Assembly: GCA_963842125.1 (NCBI GenBank)
Contig: CAWJFE010000001.1
Location: forward strand, 1,116,001 to 1,180,000
DNA: 64,000 nucleotides
Direction of reading: 5' to 3'
Source: CAWCWK01 sp963842125
Lineage (GTDB): Bacteria; Pseudomonadota; Alphaproteobacteria; Rhizobiales; CAWCWK01
The position numbers and the translations under genes are program-made. The notes beneath the pieces are model-generated. The model had not been told where the DNA came from and made no database searches. It worked only from the letters and a program-made list of their open reading frames with translations. Shown one piece after another: positions 32,637-40,746 of this stretch (its first letter is position 1; every line of letters starts with the position of its first letter).

Positions 32637-34202
32637 TCAATCGGGTGCGATCGCGTTCGCCAGACTGGTCGATAGCGGCCCCTCCCGCCGCATCCGGGCC
32701 TCGATGCGGGCGATGTCCGGGTCGCGGCCCGCGCCGAGGGCGGCCATGATGCGGCCGTCCTTCACGTAGGCGGCGACGAAGGGGCCGTCTTCGGGGACGC
32801 CGTCATAGACGATCTCGTCCCAGTCCTCGGCGTGGCCCGTGTAGCGCAGCTGGCGGGTGAGGGCGGTCCAGAAGAAGGGCACGTCCTCATAGGCGCTTGG
32901 CTGGCCCATCATCGCGCTTGCAGCCACCGCGCCGAGCTGGCGGGCGAGGCGCCAGTGCTCGATCCGCACCCGGCCCCAGCGCGAGGGAAAGCTGGCGACG
33001 TCGCCGGCGGCCCAGAGGCCCGGCGCGCCCTCCACCGCCATGTCGGCGCCGACGCTGAGCGAGCCGTCCTCGTTGGCCGGCAGACCTTCGACCGATTGGG
33101 GCGCCGGCACGATGCCGATGGCGACGAGCGCCATGTCGGCCTCGATCGCCGTGCCGTCCTCCATCCGCACGCGCTCCAATCGCTCCTCGCCCTCGAAGGA
33201 CGCGGCCTTGGCACCCGTCGCGAAGGTGACGCCGGCCTCCTCGATCTCGGCCATCAACTGCCGCCCGATGCGGGGCCCGACGACCTTGGCGAGGGGCACA
33301 TCGTCCGGCATCGCGACCGTGACGTGGAGACCGTCTCGATCGCTCAGCGCGACCGCCGCCTCCAGCCCGATGAAGCCGCCGCCGACGATGACGACGCGTT
33401 TGGCCGTGCCGCTCGCTTGGGCGATGGCGGCGGCGTCGTCCTTGGAGCGTAGCGAGAAGACGCCGGGCAGGCTCTCTCCCTCGACGCCCATCCGCCGGGC
33501 CTCGCCGCCAAGCGCGACGAGGGCCGCGTCATAGCCGAGCGTATCGCCGCCGGTGAAGGTGATCCGCCGTGCGGCGACGTCGACCGCGCTGACGCGCCGC
33601 CCGGTCTCGATCGCGATATCGGCCGAGGCGTAGACGTCGGCCTTCTCGAGCGGTAGGCCGTCGGGGAGGGCGCCTTTCTTCAACGCGGCCTTGCTGAGCA
33701 GCGTGCGATCATAGGGACGCTCCGTTTCTTGCGTCACGAGGGTGAGCCGGCCGGAAAAACCCTCCTGGCGCAATGCGAGCGCCGCCGCATCCCCGGCCGC
33801 ACCGGCGCCGAGGATGACGAAATGGCGATCGTCGGCGCCTTGCCCCACCATCTCGGGCAGCGGATGCGGATCGGCGCCCTCGGGCACCGTCACCAGCACG
33901 CGCCCGTCCGCGATGCGCGTCTCGTAGCGCCGAATGCCGCGGCAACCGGGCGGCTCCAGCTGCGCGCCCGTCTTCACGTCGAAGGCGGCGTGATGGAAGG
34001 CGCAGACCAGACGATCGCCATCGAGATGGCCCTTGGAGAGCGGCAGCTTGAAATGGCTGCACGCATGCTGGAGCGCGATGACCTCGTCGCCCCGCCGGAT
34101 GAGGAGGAGCACGGTGCCGTCGGCGTTGGCATCGCCGGCCTCGGCCTTGACGAGGGCGTTCTCGGTCAGGTCGGCGAGCGGGCCGACATCGTATTCGGAC
34201 AT
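32637..34202 (-). CDS. Rieske-domain FAD-dependent oxidoreductase (AIFM3-like)
   Basis: A 521-residue enzyme. Residues 1-105 form a Rieske [2Fe-2S] domain with HACSHFKLPLSKG and CAFHHAAFDVKTG, giving the C-x-H and C-x2-H ligands. The rest is a pyridine-nucleotide-disulfide type flavoprotein: VILGAGAAGDAAALALRQEG (FAD), RVVIVGGGFIGLEAAVALSD (NAD(P)H) and GLWAAGDVASFP, plus the C-terminal reductase domain. The family passes electrons from NAD(P)H to Rieske or ferredoxin-type partners. Start at 34202 is supported by the cluster GGAGGA-like upstream. It is divergent from the sarcosine oxidase operon and shares its promoter region, suggesting a link with methylated amine metabolism. Confidence 0.93.
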   Translation of the reverse strand: MSEYDVGPLADLTENALVKAEAGDANADGTVLLLIRRGDEVIALQHACSHFKLPLSKGHLDGDRLVCAFHHAAFDVKTGAQLEPPGCRGIRRYETRIADGRVLVTVPEGADPHPLPEMVGQGADDRHFVILGAGAAGDAAALALRQEGFSGRLTLVTQETERPYDRTLLSKAALKKGALPDGLPLEKADVYASADIAIETGRRVSAVDVAARRITFTGGDTLGYDAALVALGGEARRMGVEGESLPGVFSLRSKDDAAAIAQASGTAKRVVIVGGGFIGLEAAVALSDRDGLHVTVAMPDDVPLAKVVGPRIGRQLMAEIEEAGVTFATGAKAASFEGEERLERVRMEDGTAIEADMALVAIGIVPAPQSVEGLPANEDGSLSVGADMAVEGAPGLWAAGDVASFPSRWGRVRIEHWRLARQLGAVAASAMMGQPSAYEDVPFFWTALTRQLRYTGHAEDWDEIVYDGVPEDGPFVAAYVKDGRIMAALGAGRDPDIARIEARMRREGPLSTSLANAIAPD

Positions 34203-34280
34203 GGAGGAGGCTCCTTGGAGGATGCGTGAAAGGCTTTGTCGCAAGGATCGGGCGCGGGCGCCGGCTTTCAAGGCGAAGGC

Positions 34281-34380
34281 GCTTGCCAGCGACGAGAGGC
34301 GCCTGCCAGCGAAGGGATACGCCTGCCAGCGAAGAGAGGCGCTCGCCTGCGGACAGACGTGGCTGCCAGCCAAGTAGAGG
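34281..34380. repeat. Five imperfect 20-bp tandem repeats in the sox divergent promoter region
   Basis: Starting at 34281 the sequence repeats every 20 bases around the consensus GCYTGCCAGCGAMGAGAGGC: units at 34281, 34301, 34321, 34341 and 34361, the third being the best match and the fourth and fifth more degenerate. A further TTGCCAGCG is at 34412. They lie between the start codons of the Rieske oxidoreductase and soxB. They could be iterated binding sites for a regulator; no known consensus is recognised. Confidence 0.75.
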
Positions 34381-34487
34381 CGCGCCGTCCCGTCCGCGAC
34401 GCGATGCGCATCTTGCCAGCGCGCGCGATCCGTTGGACATGAGAGGGACGTCAGACTGGGAGTGGCGTCAGACACGGAACCCGCACC

Positions 34488-35795
34488 ATGGCAGCCTTCG
34501 TCGCCGAGACGACTTCGAAACCCGTCCATCCCGAGCGGCATCCGAAGCCGCGCTACAACGTCTTCAACGTGATCCGCGAGGGCTTGCGCGGTCAGACGGG
34601 CTGGACGCCGGCCTGGCGGAAGGCCGAGCCGAAGGCGTCCTACGACTGCGTCGTCATCGGCGCGGGCGGGCACGGGCTGGCAACGGCCTACTATCTCGCC
34701 AAGGTCCACGGCATGACCAATGTCGCCGTCATCGAGAAGGGCTGGGTCGGCGGCGGCAATTCGGGCCGGAACACCACCATCATCCGCTCCAACTATCTCT
34801 ACGACGAGAGCGCGCGCATCTACCAGCACGCCCTCGACCTCTGGACCGGGCTCGGCCGCGAGCTCAACTACAACATCATGATGAGCCACCGGGGCGTCAT
34901 CAACCTCGCGCATGACGAGGGCGAGGCGCGCGTCCTCAAGCGCCGCTCGGAGGCCAACCGGCTGAACGGCGTCGATTCGGACTATCTCTCGCCTACCGAG
35001 ATCAAGACCTTCTGCCCGCCGCTCAACACCGCCCCGACGATCCGCTATCCCGTCATCGGCGGCACCTTGCAGCGCTCGGGCGGCGTCAACCGGCACGATG
35101 CCGTCTGCTGGGGCTATGCGCGGGCCGCCGACACGATGGGCGTCGACATCGTCGAGCGCTGCGAGGTGACCGACATCCTCACCGAGGGGGGGCGCGTGAC
35201 GGGCGTCGAGACATCGCGCGGCACGATCCGCACGCCGCGCGTCGCCTGCGTGGCCGCCGGGCACTCCTCGATCATCGCGTCGATGGCGGGCGTGGCGCTT
35301 CCCATCGAGAGCCATCCCTTGCAGGCGCTCGTCTCGGAGCCGATCAAGCCAGTCATGCCCTGCGTCGTGATGTCGAACGCGATCCACGTCTACATGAGCC
35401 AGTCGTCGAAGGGCGAACTCGTCATCGGCGCCGGCATCGACCATCATGTGAGCTATACCCAGCGCGGCGCCATCAACATCATCGAGCATCAGATGGCGGC
35501 GTTGATCGAGCTCTTTCCCTTCGTGTCCCGCCTGCGGATGCTGCGCCAATGGGGCGGTATCGTCGACGTCTCGCCCGATGCCTCGCCGATCATCTCCCGC
35601 ACCCCGGTCGACGGGTTCTTCGTCAACTGCGGCTGGGGCACCGGCGGCTGGAAGGCGACGCCGGCGTCGGGCCATGCCATGGCCGATCTCGTCGCCCGGG
35701 GCGAGCCCAACGCCATCGCCGCCCCCTTTGCGCTCGAGCGCTTCGCCACTGGCAAGCTCGTCGCCGAACACGGCGCGGCGGCGGTGGCGCATTGA
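34488..35795 (+). CDS. soxB: Sarcosine oxidase beta subunit
   Basis: Subunit of the heterotetrameric sarcosine oxidase that demethylates sarcosine to glycine using tetrahydrofolate and O2. The 435-residue protein begins ERHPKPRYNVFNVIREGLRGQTGW; SYDCVVIGAGGHGLATAYYLAK is the FAD-binding motif, WVGGGNSGRNTTIIRSNYLYD and GGVNRHDAVCWGYARAADTMG are diagnostic of SoxB (His203 in the RHD segment), and GWGTGGWKATPASGHAMADLV closes the fold. The subunit carries FAD and covalent FMN in characterised homologues. Order soxB-cupin-soxD-soxA-soxG; a 285-base divergent region with 20-bp repeats lies upstream. Confidence 0.97.
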   Translation: MAAFVAETTSKPVHPERHPKPRYNVFNVIREGLRGQTGWTPAWRKAEPKASYDCVVIGAGGHGLATAYYLAKVHGMTNVAVIEKGWVGGGNSGRNTTIIRSNYLYDESARIYQHALDLWTGLGRELNYNIMMSHRGVINLAHDEGEARVLKRRSEANRLNGVDSDYLSPTEIKTFCPPLNTAPTIRYPVIGGTLQRSGGVNRHDAVCWGYARAADTMGVDIVERCEVTDILTEGGRVTGVETSRGTIRTPRVACVAAGHSSIIASMAGVALPIESHPLQALVSEPIKPVMPCVVMSNAIHVYMSQSSKGELVIGAGIDHHVSYTQRGAINIIEHQMAALIELFPFVSRLRMLRQWGGIVDVSPDASPIISRTPVDGFFVNCGWGTGGWKATPASGHAMADLVARGEPNAIAAPFALERFATGKLVAEHGAAAVAH

Positions 35796-35901
35796 TGCGG
35801 ACGTGCGGCCTCTGTCGAACCGAACGCCGTCGCCGGCCGTTCCCCGTTCCCGCCGGCCGATGTGGTTGTGCGTGCGACATCAACGAACAGGACCCATCCC
35901 C

Positions 35902-36219
35902 ATGACCATCAACACCGTCTCCGCCGCCGACGCCCCCAAGGGCGAGCACGGCCAGCACCACCTCGTCGCCGGCGAGCACGTCTCGCTGCGGCTCTGGAAG
36001 GACGAGGCGCCGACCGACGGCAAGGCGATGCATGCGCATGCCTACGAGGTCGTCGGCTATGCCGTCTCGGGACGCGCCACGCTCCATATCGGTGAGGAGA
36101 CGCTGGAGCTGACGCCCGGCACGTCCTGGCAGGTGCCGTCCGACGCGCCGCATAAGTACACCATCCACGAGGCCTTCACCGCCGTGGAGGCCGTCTCGCC
36201 CTCCGGCGCGGCGCGATAG
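35902..36219 (+). CDS. Small cupin protein inserted in the sox operon
   Basis: A 105-residue single-domain cupin. The metal-site motif 1 is MHAHAYEVVGYAVSGRATLHIG (His, His, Glu), and motif 2 is TPGTSWQVPSDAPHKYTIHEAF (His). It sits 106 bases after soxB and 27 bases before soxD, so it is part of the operon, which in most relatives has soxD directly after soxB. It may bind a metal or a small ligand from sarcosine or betaine catabolism; the role is not known. No fusion or truncation is seen. Confidence 0.88.
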   Translation: MTINTVSAADAPKGEHGQHHLVAGEHVSLRLWKDEAPTDGKAMHAHAYEVVGYAVSGRATLHIGEETLELTPGTSWQVPSDAPHKYTIHEAFTAVEAVSPSGAAR

Positions 36220-36246
36220 CCCTCTAACCGGAGACCGCCGGCCCCC

Positions 36247-36732
36247 ATGTTCGTCATCGACTGCCCCTATTGCGGCGCGCGCGACCAGTCCGAGTTCACC
36301 TATGCCGGCGAGGCGCACCGCGCCCGGCCGGACTGGGATGATGAGCGCTCGGACGAGGCGTGGGCGGCCTTCGTCTTCATGCGCGCCAACGTGAAGGGCG
36401 TGCACGCCGAGCGCTGGGTGCACGCCGCCGGTTGCCGCCGCTTCTTCAACGCGCTCAGGAACACCGCAACGGACGTTTTCCTCGCCACCTACAGGATCGG
36501 CGAGCCACGCCCCGAGGTGGAGGCCGACCTGCCCCTCACGCCGTCCGGCGAGGCGCACGGCTCGGGCAACGACGCGGTCAAGCTCGTGATGGAGGGCGGG
36601 CACGTGGAGAACCAGACCGTCGATACGGCGGAACAGCCCGCCGGCGCGAGGCATAAAGGCCGGCCCGTCGCGAATGCGGGCGACGACACGCCGCTCGGCA
36701 CCAGGCGCTCCGAGGCGGAGGGACCGGCATGA
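36247..36732 (+). CDS. soxD: Sarcosine oxidase delta subunit
   Basis: A 161-residue zinc-binding small subunit, with the core in the first 100 residues. Cys6 and Cys9 (DCPYCGARD) and His59 and Cys63 (WVHAAGCRRFF) match the four zinc ligands of the structurally known delta subunit, and NALRNTATDVFLATYRIGEPRP is conserved. The last 55 residues form a non-conserved acidic tail. The stop overlaps the soxA start as ATGA. It stabilises the contact between alpha and beta subunits. Confidence 0.96.
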   Translation: MFVIDCPYCGARDQSEFTYAGEAHRARPDWDDERSDEAWAAFVFMRANVKGVHAERWVHAAGCRRFFNALRNTATDVFLATYRIGEPRPEVEADLPLTPSGEAHGSGNDAVKLVMEGGHVENQTVDTAEQPAGARHKGRPVANAGDDTPLGTRRSEAEGPA

Positions 36733-39700
36733 GCGAGACCCGCGACCCCGTCCACCGGCACCCGGCGCTCGGCCGCATCGACCGCTCCCGGCGCTTCACC
36801 TTTACCTTCGACGGGCGCGAGGTCGAGGCCTATGAGGGCGACACGGTCGCCTCGGCGCTGCTCGCCGAGGGCACGCACATGGTCACGCGCTCGTTCAAGT
36901 ATCACCGCCCGCGCGGCATCGTCGGCGCGGGCTCGGAGGATCCGGCAGGGCTCGTCCAGCTTCACGGCACGGGCGCCGACGCGCTGCCCAACACGCGCGC
37001 GACCGAGCAGGCGGCCTATCCGGGGCTCGACGTCCATGCGCAGAATTGCTGGCCCTCGCTCGAGCGCGACGTGGGCGCGGTCAACGATCTCGCCTGGCGC
37101 TTCCTGGCGGCCGGCTTCTACTACAAGACCTTCATGGGCTCGCGCCTGCCGTCCTGGCTCGGCCGGGTGTCGCTGCCGGGCTGGGGCCTCTACGAGGGGT
37201 TCATCCGCCGCTCGGCCGGCCTCGGCATCGCGCCCGACCCCGACGCTCGCGACCCCGACGCCTACGAGAGCGTCAACCGGCATTGCGACGTGCTCGTCGT
37301 CGGCGGTGGCCCGGCCGGCCTCGCGGCGGCGCTCGATGCCTCGGCCGGCGGCGCGCGCGTCATCCTGTGCGACGAGACCGACCGCTTCGGCGGCACCACT
37401 CTCGGGCGCGCCGACACGTTTGGGGCGATCGACGGACGGGCGCCCGTCGCCTGGGCGGAGGCGGCGCTGGAGACGCTTCGCGCCCGAGACGAGGTCACCA
37501 TCCTGCCGCGCACAACGGCGACGGGCTACTATTCCGACAATTTCGTCGCCCTCTGGGAGCAGGTGCAGGACCATCTGGTGCCCGAGGCGCGCGATCCGCG
37601 CCTGCCTCGCCAGCGCCTCTGGCGGATTCGGGCGAAGCGGGTCGTCCTCGCGACGGGGGCCGTCGAGCGCCCGCTCGTCTTCCATCAGAACGACCGGCCG
37701 GGCATCCTGCTGGCCGGCGCGATGCGCACCTTCCTCCACCGCTACGGCGTGCTCGTCGGCGCGTGCCCTGCGATCTTCGCCAATAACGATACGGGTTGGG
37801 ACGCCGCCTTCGACCTCGCGGATGCGGGCGCCAAGATCGCAGCGATCGTCGATCTGCGCGCCGAGGTCGGCGCCGGTCTCGTGGAGGCCGCGACGGCGCG
37901 GGGCATACCCGTCCATCTCGCCAGTGCCGTGGTCGGCACGTCGGGCCGGATGCGCCTCTCCGCCATCCGTGTCGCGCGTCTCTCAGAGGATGGCCGGAGC
38001 GTCGCGGGCGAGCCCGTGTCGATCGACTGCGATGCGCTCGGCATGGCCGGCGGCTGGTCGCCCAACGTCGCACTCTTCTCCCAATCGCGCGGCGCGCTGC
38101 GCTTCGACGAGGCCTTGCAGGCCTTCGTGCCCGGCAAGGCTTGGCAGCCGCAGGCGAGCGCGGGCGCCTGCAACGGGGAGATGACGCTCGCCGAGGTCGT
38201 CGCGGCCGGCGCGAAGGCGGGGGCGGAGGCCGCCGAGGCGACGGGTTTCGCCGGCGAGACGTCCCGCCCCACCGTCACCTCCGACGAGACCACGCAGGGT
38301 AGCCTCCGCATCATCGCCGACATCCCGTCCGACGTGGCGCCAGAAGACCGGCGCGCCTTCGTCGATTGGCAGGACGACGTCACGACCAAGGATCTGAAGC
38401 TCAGCCTTCAGGAGGGCTTCTCCTCGGTCGAGCACCTCAAGCGGTATACGACGACCGGCATGGGCACCGACCAGGGCAAGACCGTCAATCTCAACGCCTT
38501 TTCCTACATGGCCGACCATGGGGGGGTGCGCGTGCCGGAGGTCGGCATCACGACCTTCCGCCAGCCCTACAAGCCGATCTCCTTCGGCGCGCTGGCCGGC
38601 GCCCACGTGCACGACCATTTCGCGCCCCGCCGCACGACGCCGATGCACGATTGGCACATGGAGGCCGATGCCGTCTTCGAGCCCGTCGGCGACTGGCTCC
38701 GCGCGAGGGCCTATCCGCGCCCCGGCGAGAGCTTCGACGAGGCCGTCCAACGCGAGAGCCTCGCCACCCGCACCCGATGCGGCATGCTCGACGCCTCGAC
38801 GCTCGGCAAGATCGACGTGCGCGGGGCGGATGCGCGCGAGTTCCTCCACCGCATCTACACCAATGCCTGGCTGAAGCTGAAACCCGGCCAGTGCCGCTAT
38901 GGCTTCATGCTGGGCGAGGACGGCATGGTGATGGATGACGGCGTGACGGCCTGCATCGCCGACGACCATTTCCACATGACGACGACGACGGGCGGCGCGG
39001 CCGACGTCCTCACGCATCTCGAGGACTATCTCCAGACCGAATGGACGGATCTGCGCGTCCACCTGACCACCGTCACCGAGCAATGGGCCGTCATGTCCCT
39101 GTCGGGCCCCAACGCTCCGGCGCTGATGGAAGAGCTGACCGACGCCGACACCCACCCCGAGCGCTTCGGCTTCATGGCCTGGCAGGAGGCCGAGCTGCTG
39201 GGCGTGCCGGCCCGCGTCTTCCGCATCTCCTTCACAGGCGAGCCCAATTCCTACGAGATCAACGTGCCGGCCCGCTACGGCCTCTCGGTCTGGCGCGAGA
39301 TCGTCGCGCGCGGCGCCCGGCACGGCCTGACGCCTTACGGTACCGAAGCGATGCACCTGCTGCGCGCCGAGAAGGGTTTCGTGATCGTCGGCCAGGACAC
39401 GGATGGGACCGTCACGCCGCACGATCTGCGTATGTCCTGGGGCGTTGCGGCCAAGAAGCCCGATTTCGTCGGCAAACGCTCCCTCGACCGCGCCGACACT
39501 GCGCGCAAGGACCGCCGCCAGCTCGTCGGCCTCCTCACCGAGGATCCGGGCTTCGTGCCGATGGAGGGCACGCAGGTCATCGCCGAGGCGGCGGAGGGCG
39601 CGCGCGCCACGCCGATGATCGGCCATGTTACCTCGGCCTATCACAGCCCCAATGTCGGCCGCTCCATCGCGCTCGCCCTCATCGACGACGGGCAGGCGCG

Positions 39701-39851
39701 GATGGGGAGCACCGTCCATCTCTCGGTCAGGGGCGAGGCGCCGCGCGCGGCCCGCATCTCGGAGACCGATTTCCTGGCGCTGCGCGATGCCGGCGTGCTC
39801 GGCGCCTCGCCCGTCGCTTTGCCCGCCGTCCTGCCCGAGGCCGCCGAATGA
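36729..39851 (+). CDS. soxA: Sarcosine oxidase alpha subunit
   Basis: A 1040-residue subunit, normal in length. Residues 1-110 hold a ferredoxin-like domain without cysteines (RRFTFTFDGREVEAYEGDTVASALLAEG, FKYHRPRGI); residues about 180-480 the NAD-binding flavoprotein-like part (DVLVVGGGPAGLAAALDASAGG); and residues about 620-1030 the aminomethyltransferase-like tetrahydrofolate domains (RCGMLDASTLGKIDVRGADAREFLHRIYTN, WGVAAKKPDFVGKRSL). The enzyme channels imine from the beta subunit to THF here. It starts in a four-base overlap with soxD and ends in a four-base overlap with soxG. Confidence 0.97.
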   Translation: MSETRDPVHRHPALGRIDRSRRFTFTFDGREVEAYEGDTVASALLAEGTHMVTRSFKYHRPRGIVGAGSEDPAGLVQLHGTGADALPNTRATEQAAYPGLDVHAQNCWPSLERDVGAVNDLAWRFLAAGFYYKTFMGSRLPSWLGRVSLPGWGLYEGFIRRSAGLGIAPDPDARDPDAYESVNRHCDVLVVGGGPAGLAAALDASAGGARVILCDETDRFGGTTLGRADTFGAIDGRAPVAWAEAALETLRARDEVTILPRTTATGYYSDNFVALWEQVQDHLVPEARDPRLPRQRLWRIRAKRVVLATGAVERPLVFHQNDRPGILLAGAMRTFLHRYGVLVGACPAIFANNDTGWDAAFDLADAGAKIAAIVDLRAEVGAGLVEAATARGIPVHLASAVVGTSGRMRLSAIRVARLSEDGRSVAGEPVSIDCDALGMAGGWSPNVALFSQSRGALRFDEALQAFVPGKAWQPQASAGACNGEMTLAEVVAAGAKAGAEAAEATGFAGETSRPTVTSDETTQGSLRIIADIPSDVAPEDRRAFVDWQDDVTTKDLKLSLQEGFSSVEHLKRYTTTGMGTDQGKTVNLNAFSYMADHGGVRVPEVGITTFRQPYKPISFGALAGAHVHDHFAPRRTTPMHDWHMEADAVFEPVGDWLRARAYPRPGESFDEAVQRESLATRTRCGMLDASTLGKIDVRGADAREFLHRIYTNAWLKLKPGQCRYGFMLGEDGMVMDDGVTACIADDHFHMTTTTGGAADVLTHLEDYLQTEWTDLRVHLTTVTEQWAVMSLSGPNAPALMEELTDADTHPERFGFMAWQEAELLGVPARVFRISFTGEPNSYEINVPARYGLSVWREIVARGARHGLTPYGTEAMHLLRAEKGFVIVGQDTDGTVTPHDLRMSWGVAAKKPDFVGKRSLDRADTARKDRRQLVGLLTEDPGFVPMEGTQVIAEAAEGARATPMIGHVTSAYHSPNVGRSIALALIDDGQARMGSTVHLSVRGEAPRAARISETDFLALRDAGVLGASPVALPAVLPEAAE

Positions 39852-40465
39852 TCGAAGCCGCCCTCGTCGAGCCCCGCTCGGCCCTCGCCCACCGCGCACC
39901 CATCGGCGCGGACGACACCGTTCGCATGGCCGAAATCCGGCTCGCCACGCTTTCCATCTTGAGGGGCGAGGCCGACAGGCTCGCCGGGCCGGTGCATCAG
40001 GCGCTGGCCCTCGACCTGCCGCGCGAGGCGTGCACGGCCAGCGAGACGGACGCCGCCGCCTGCCTCTGGCTCGGCCCCGACGAGTGGATGCTCATCTCCG
40101 GTCCGGACACGGGCGCGCGCCATGCGGGGCTCGACCACGCCATCGACGCGCACCACCAGCGCGTCGAGGTCTCCGACCATTATACGCTCATCGAGCTGCG
40201 GGGGGCGAAGGCGCGGCATCTGCTGGCCAAGCTCGTCCCGCTCGACACGCACCCCCGGTCGTTTCGACCAGGTACCGTGAAAGGCACCGTCCTCGGCGCG
40301 GCGACGACCTATCTGTGGTGCGTCGCCGACGAGGCCTTCCGCCTCACGGCGCGCCGCTCCTACGCCGACTACGTCTGGTGCCTCCTCGCCCATGCCGGCG
40401 GCGAATGGGGCCTGCCGGAGCAGCACCCGCGCGCCGGCGAACGGCTGACCTTGCCGGAAGGGTGA
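39848..40465 (+). CDS. soxG: Sarcosine oxidase gamma subunit
   Basis: A 205-residue gamma subunit, normal in length. It resembles the aminomethyltransferase fold: CLWLGPDEWMLISGPDTG, VEVSDHYTLIELRGAKARHLLAKLVPLDTHPRSFRPGTVKGTVLG and FRLTARRSYADYVWCLLAHAGGEWG are typical. The start overlaps the soxA stop (ATGA), making soxD, soxA and soxG one coupled unit. No terminator is seen; the next 280 bases hold a tRNA-His remnant and a dispersed repeat instead. purU and folD, often nearby in relatives, are not in the window. Confidence 0.95.
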   Translation: MIEAALVEPRSALAHRAPIGADDTVRMAEIRLATLSILRGEADRLAGPVHQALALDLPREACTASETDAAACLWLGPDEWMLISGPDTGARHAGLDHAIDAHHQRVEVSDHYTLIELRGAKARHLLAKLVPLDTHPRSFRPGTVKGTVLGAATTYLWCVADEAFRLTARRSYADYVWCLLAHAGGEWGLPEQHPRAGERLTLPEG

Positions 40466-40522
40466 CGCAGCCGCCGGCCCCTCACGCAGTCGGGCTTCGT
40501 AGGGGCATCATGAGAAGGGGAT

Positions 40523-40572
40523 TGGTCCAACCGGCTCCGTTCGAACGGGCGACCTGTTGATCCACGATCAAT
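40523..40572 (-). repeat. Decayed copy of the tRNA-His 3' half (att-like scar)
   Basis: Fifty bases resemble the 3' half of the tRNA-His at 42996-43072 in the same orientation: TTCGAACGGGCGACCT is identical and TTGATCCAC-ATCAA is identical but for one base, and the CCA-like TGG lies exactly 17 bases away in both. The acceptor strand and T-stem are mutated and the 5' half is missing, so it is not a functional tRNA. It looks like the left direct repeat left by integration at tRNA-His (inference). Confidence 0.65.
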
Positions 40573-40641
40573 TGGCGGCCCAGTTCGCGGCGGCCGTCAG
40601 CAGAGCATGACCGCCTCGAATCTCCCTCGAATCTCCCGCCG

Positions 40642-40746
40642 CTAGAGCGCGTCCGGCTCATATCCATTCACCGGGCGCGCTATAGGGCTTTTTGCGCGGT
40701 TCCTTACGCTGCGGTGCTATCGCACCTCCGCTGGAACGGCTCTAGA
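40642..40746 (-). repeat. Dispersed ~105-bp repeat, copy 1, abutting the RTX stop codon
   Basis: Read leftward it begins TAGAGCCGTTCCAGCGG, whose first triplet is the RTX stop codon, then GGTGC-GATA-GCACC, AAGGAACCGCG, and after a short variable spacer a second module CCCGGTGAATGGATA...GCCGGACGCGCTCTAG. Nearly the same sequence occurs at 54261-54374 after another gene. The hairpins suggest a palindromic mobile-type intergenic element. Confidence 0.85.

Noticed and set aside
34281..34380. Possible CRISPR array
   Set aside because: Units are contiguous 20-mers without spacers and no cas genes are present.
37983..39899. 638-codon leftward frame inside soxA
   Set aside because: Antisense shadow of soxA; codon bias of high-GC genes keeps this frame open.
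40523..40572. Second functional tRNA-His
   Set aside because: No 5' half, broken T-stem and acceptor stem; treated as a remnant.
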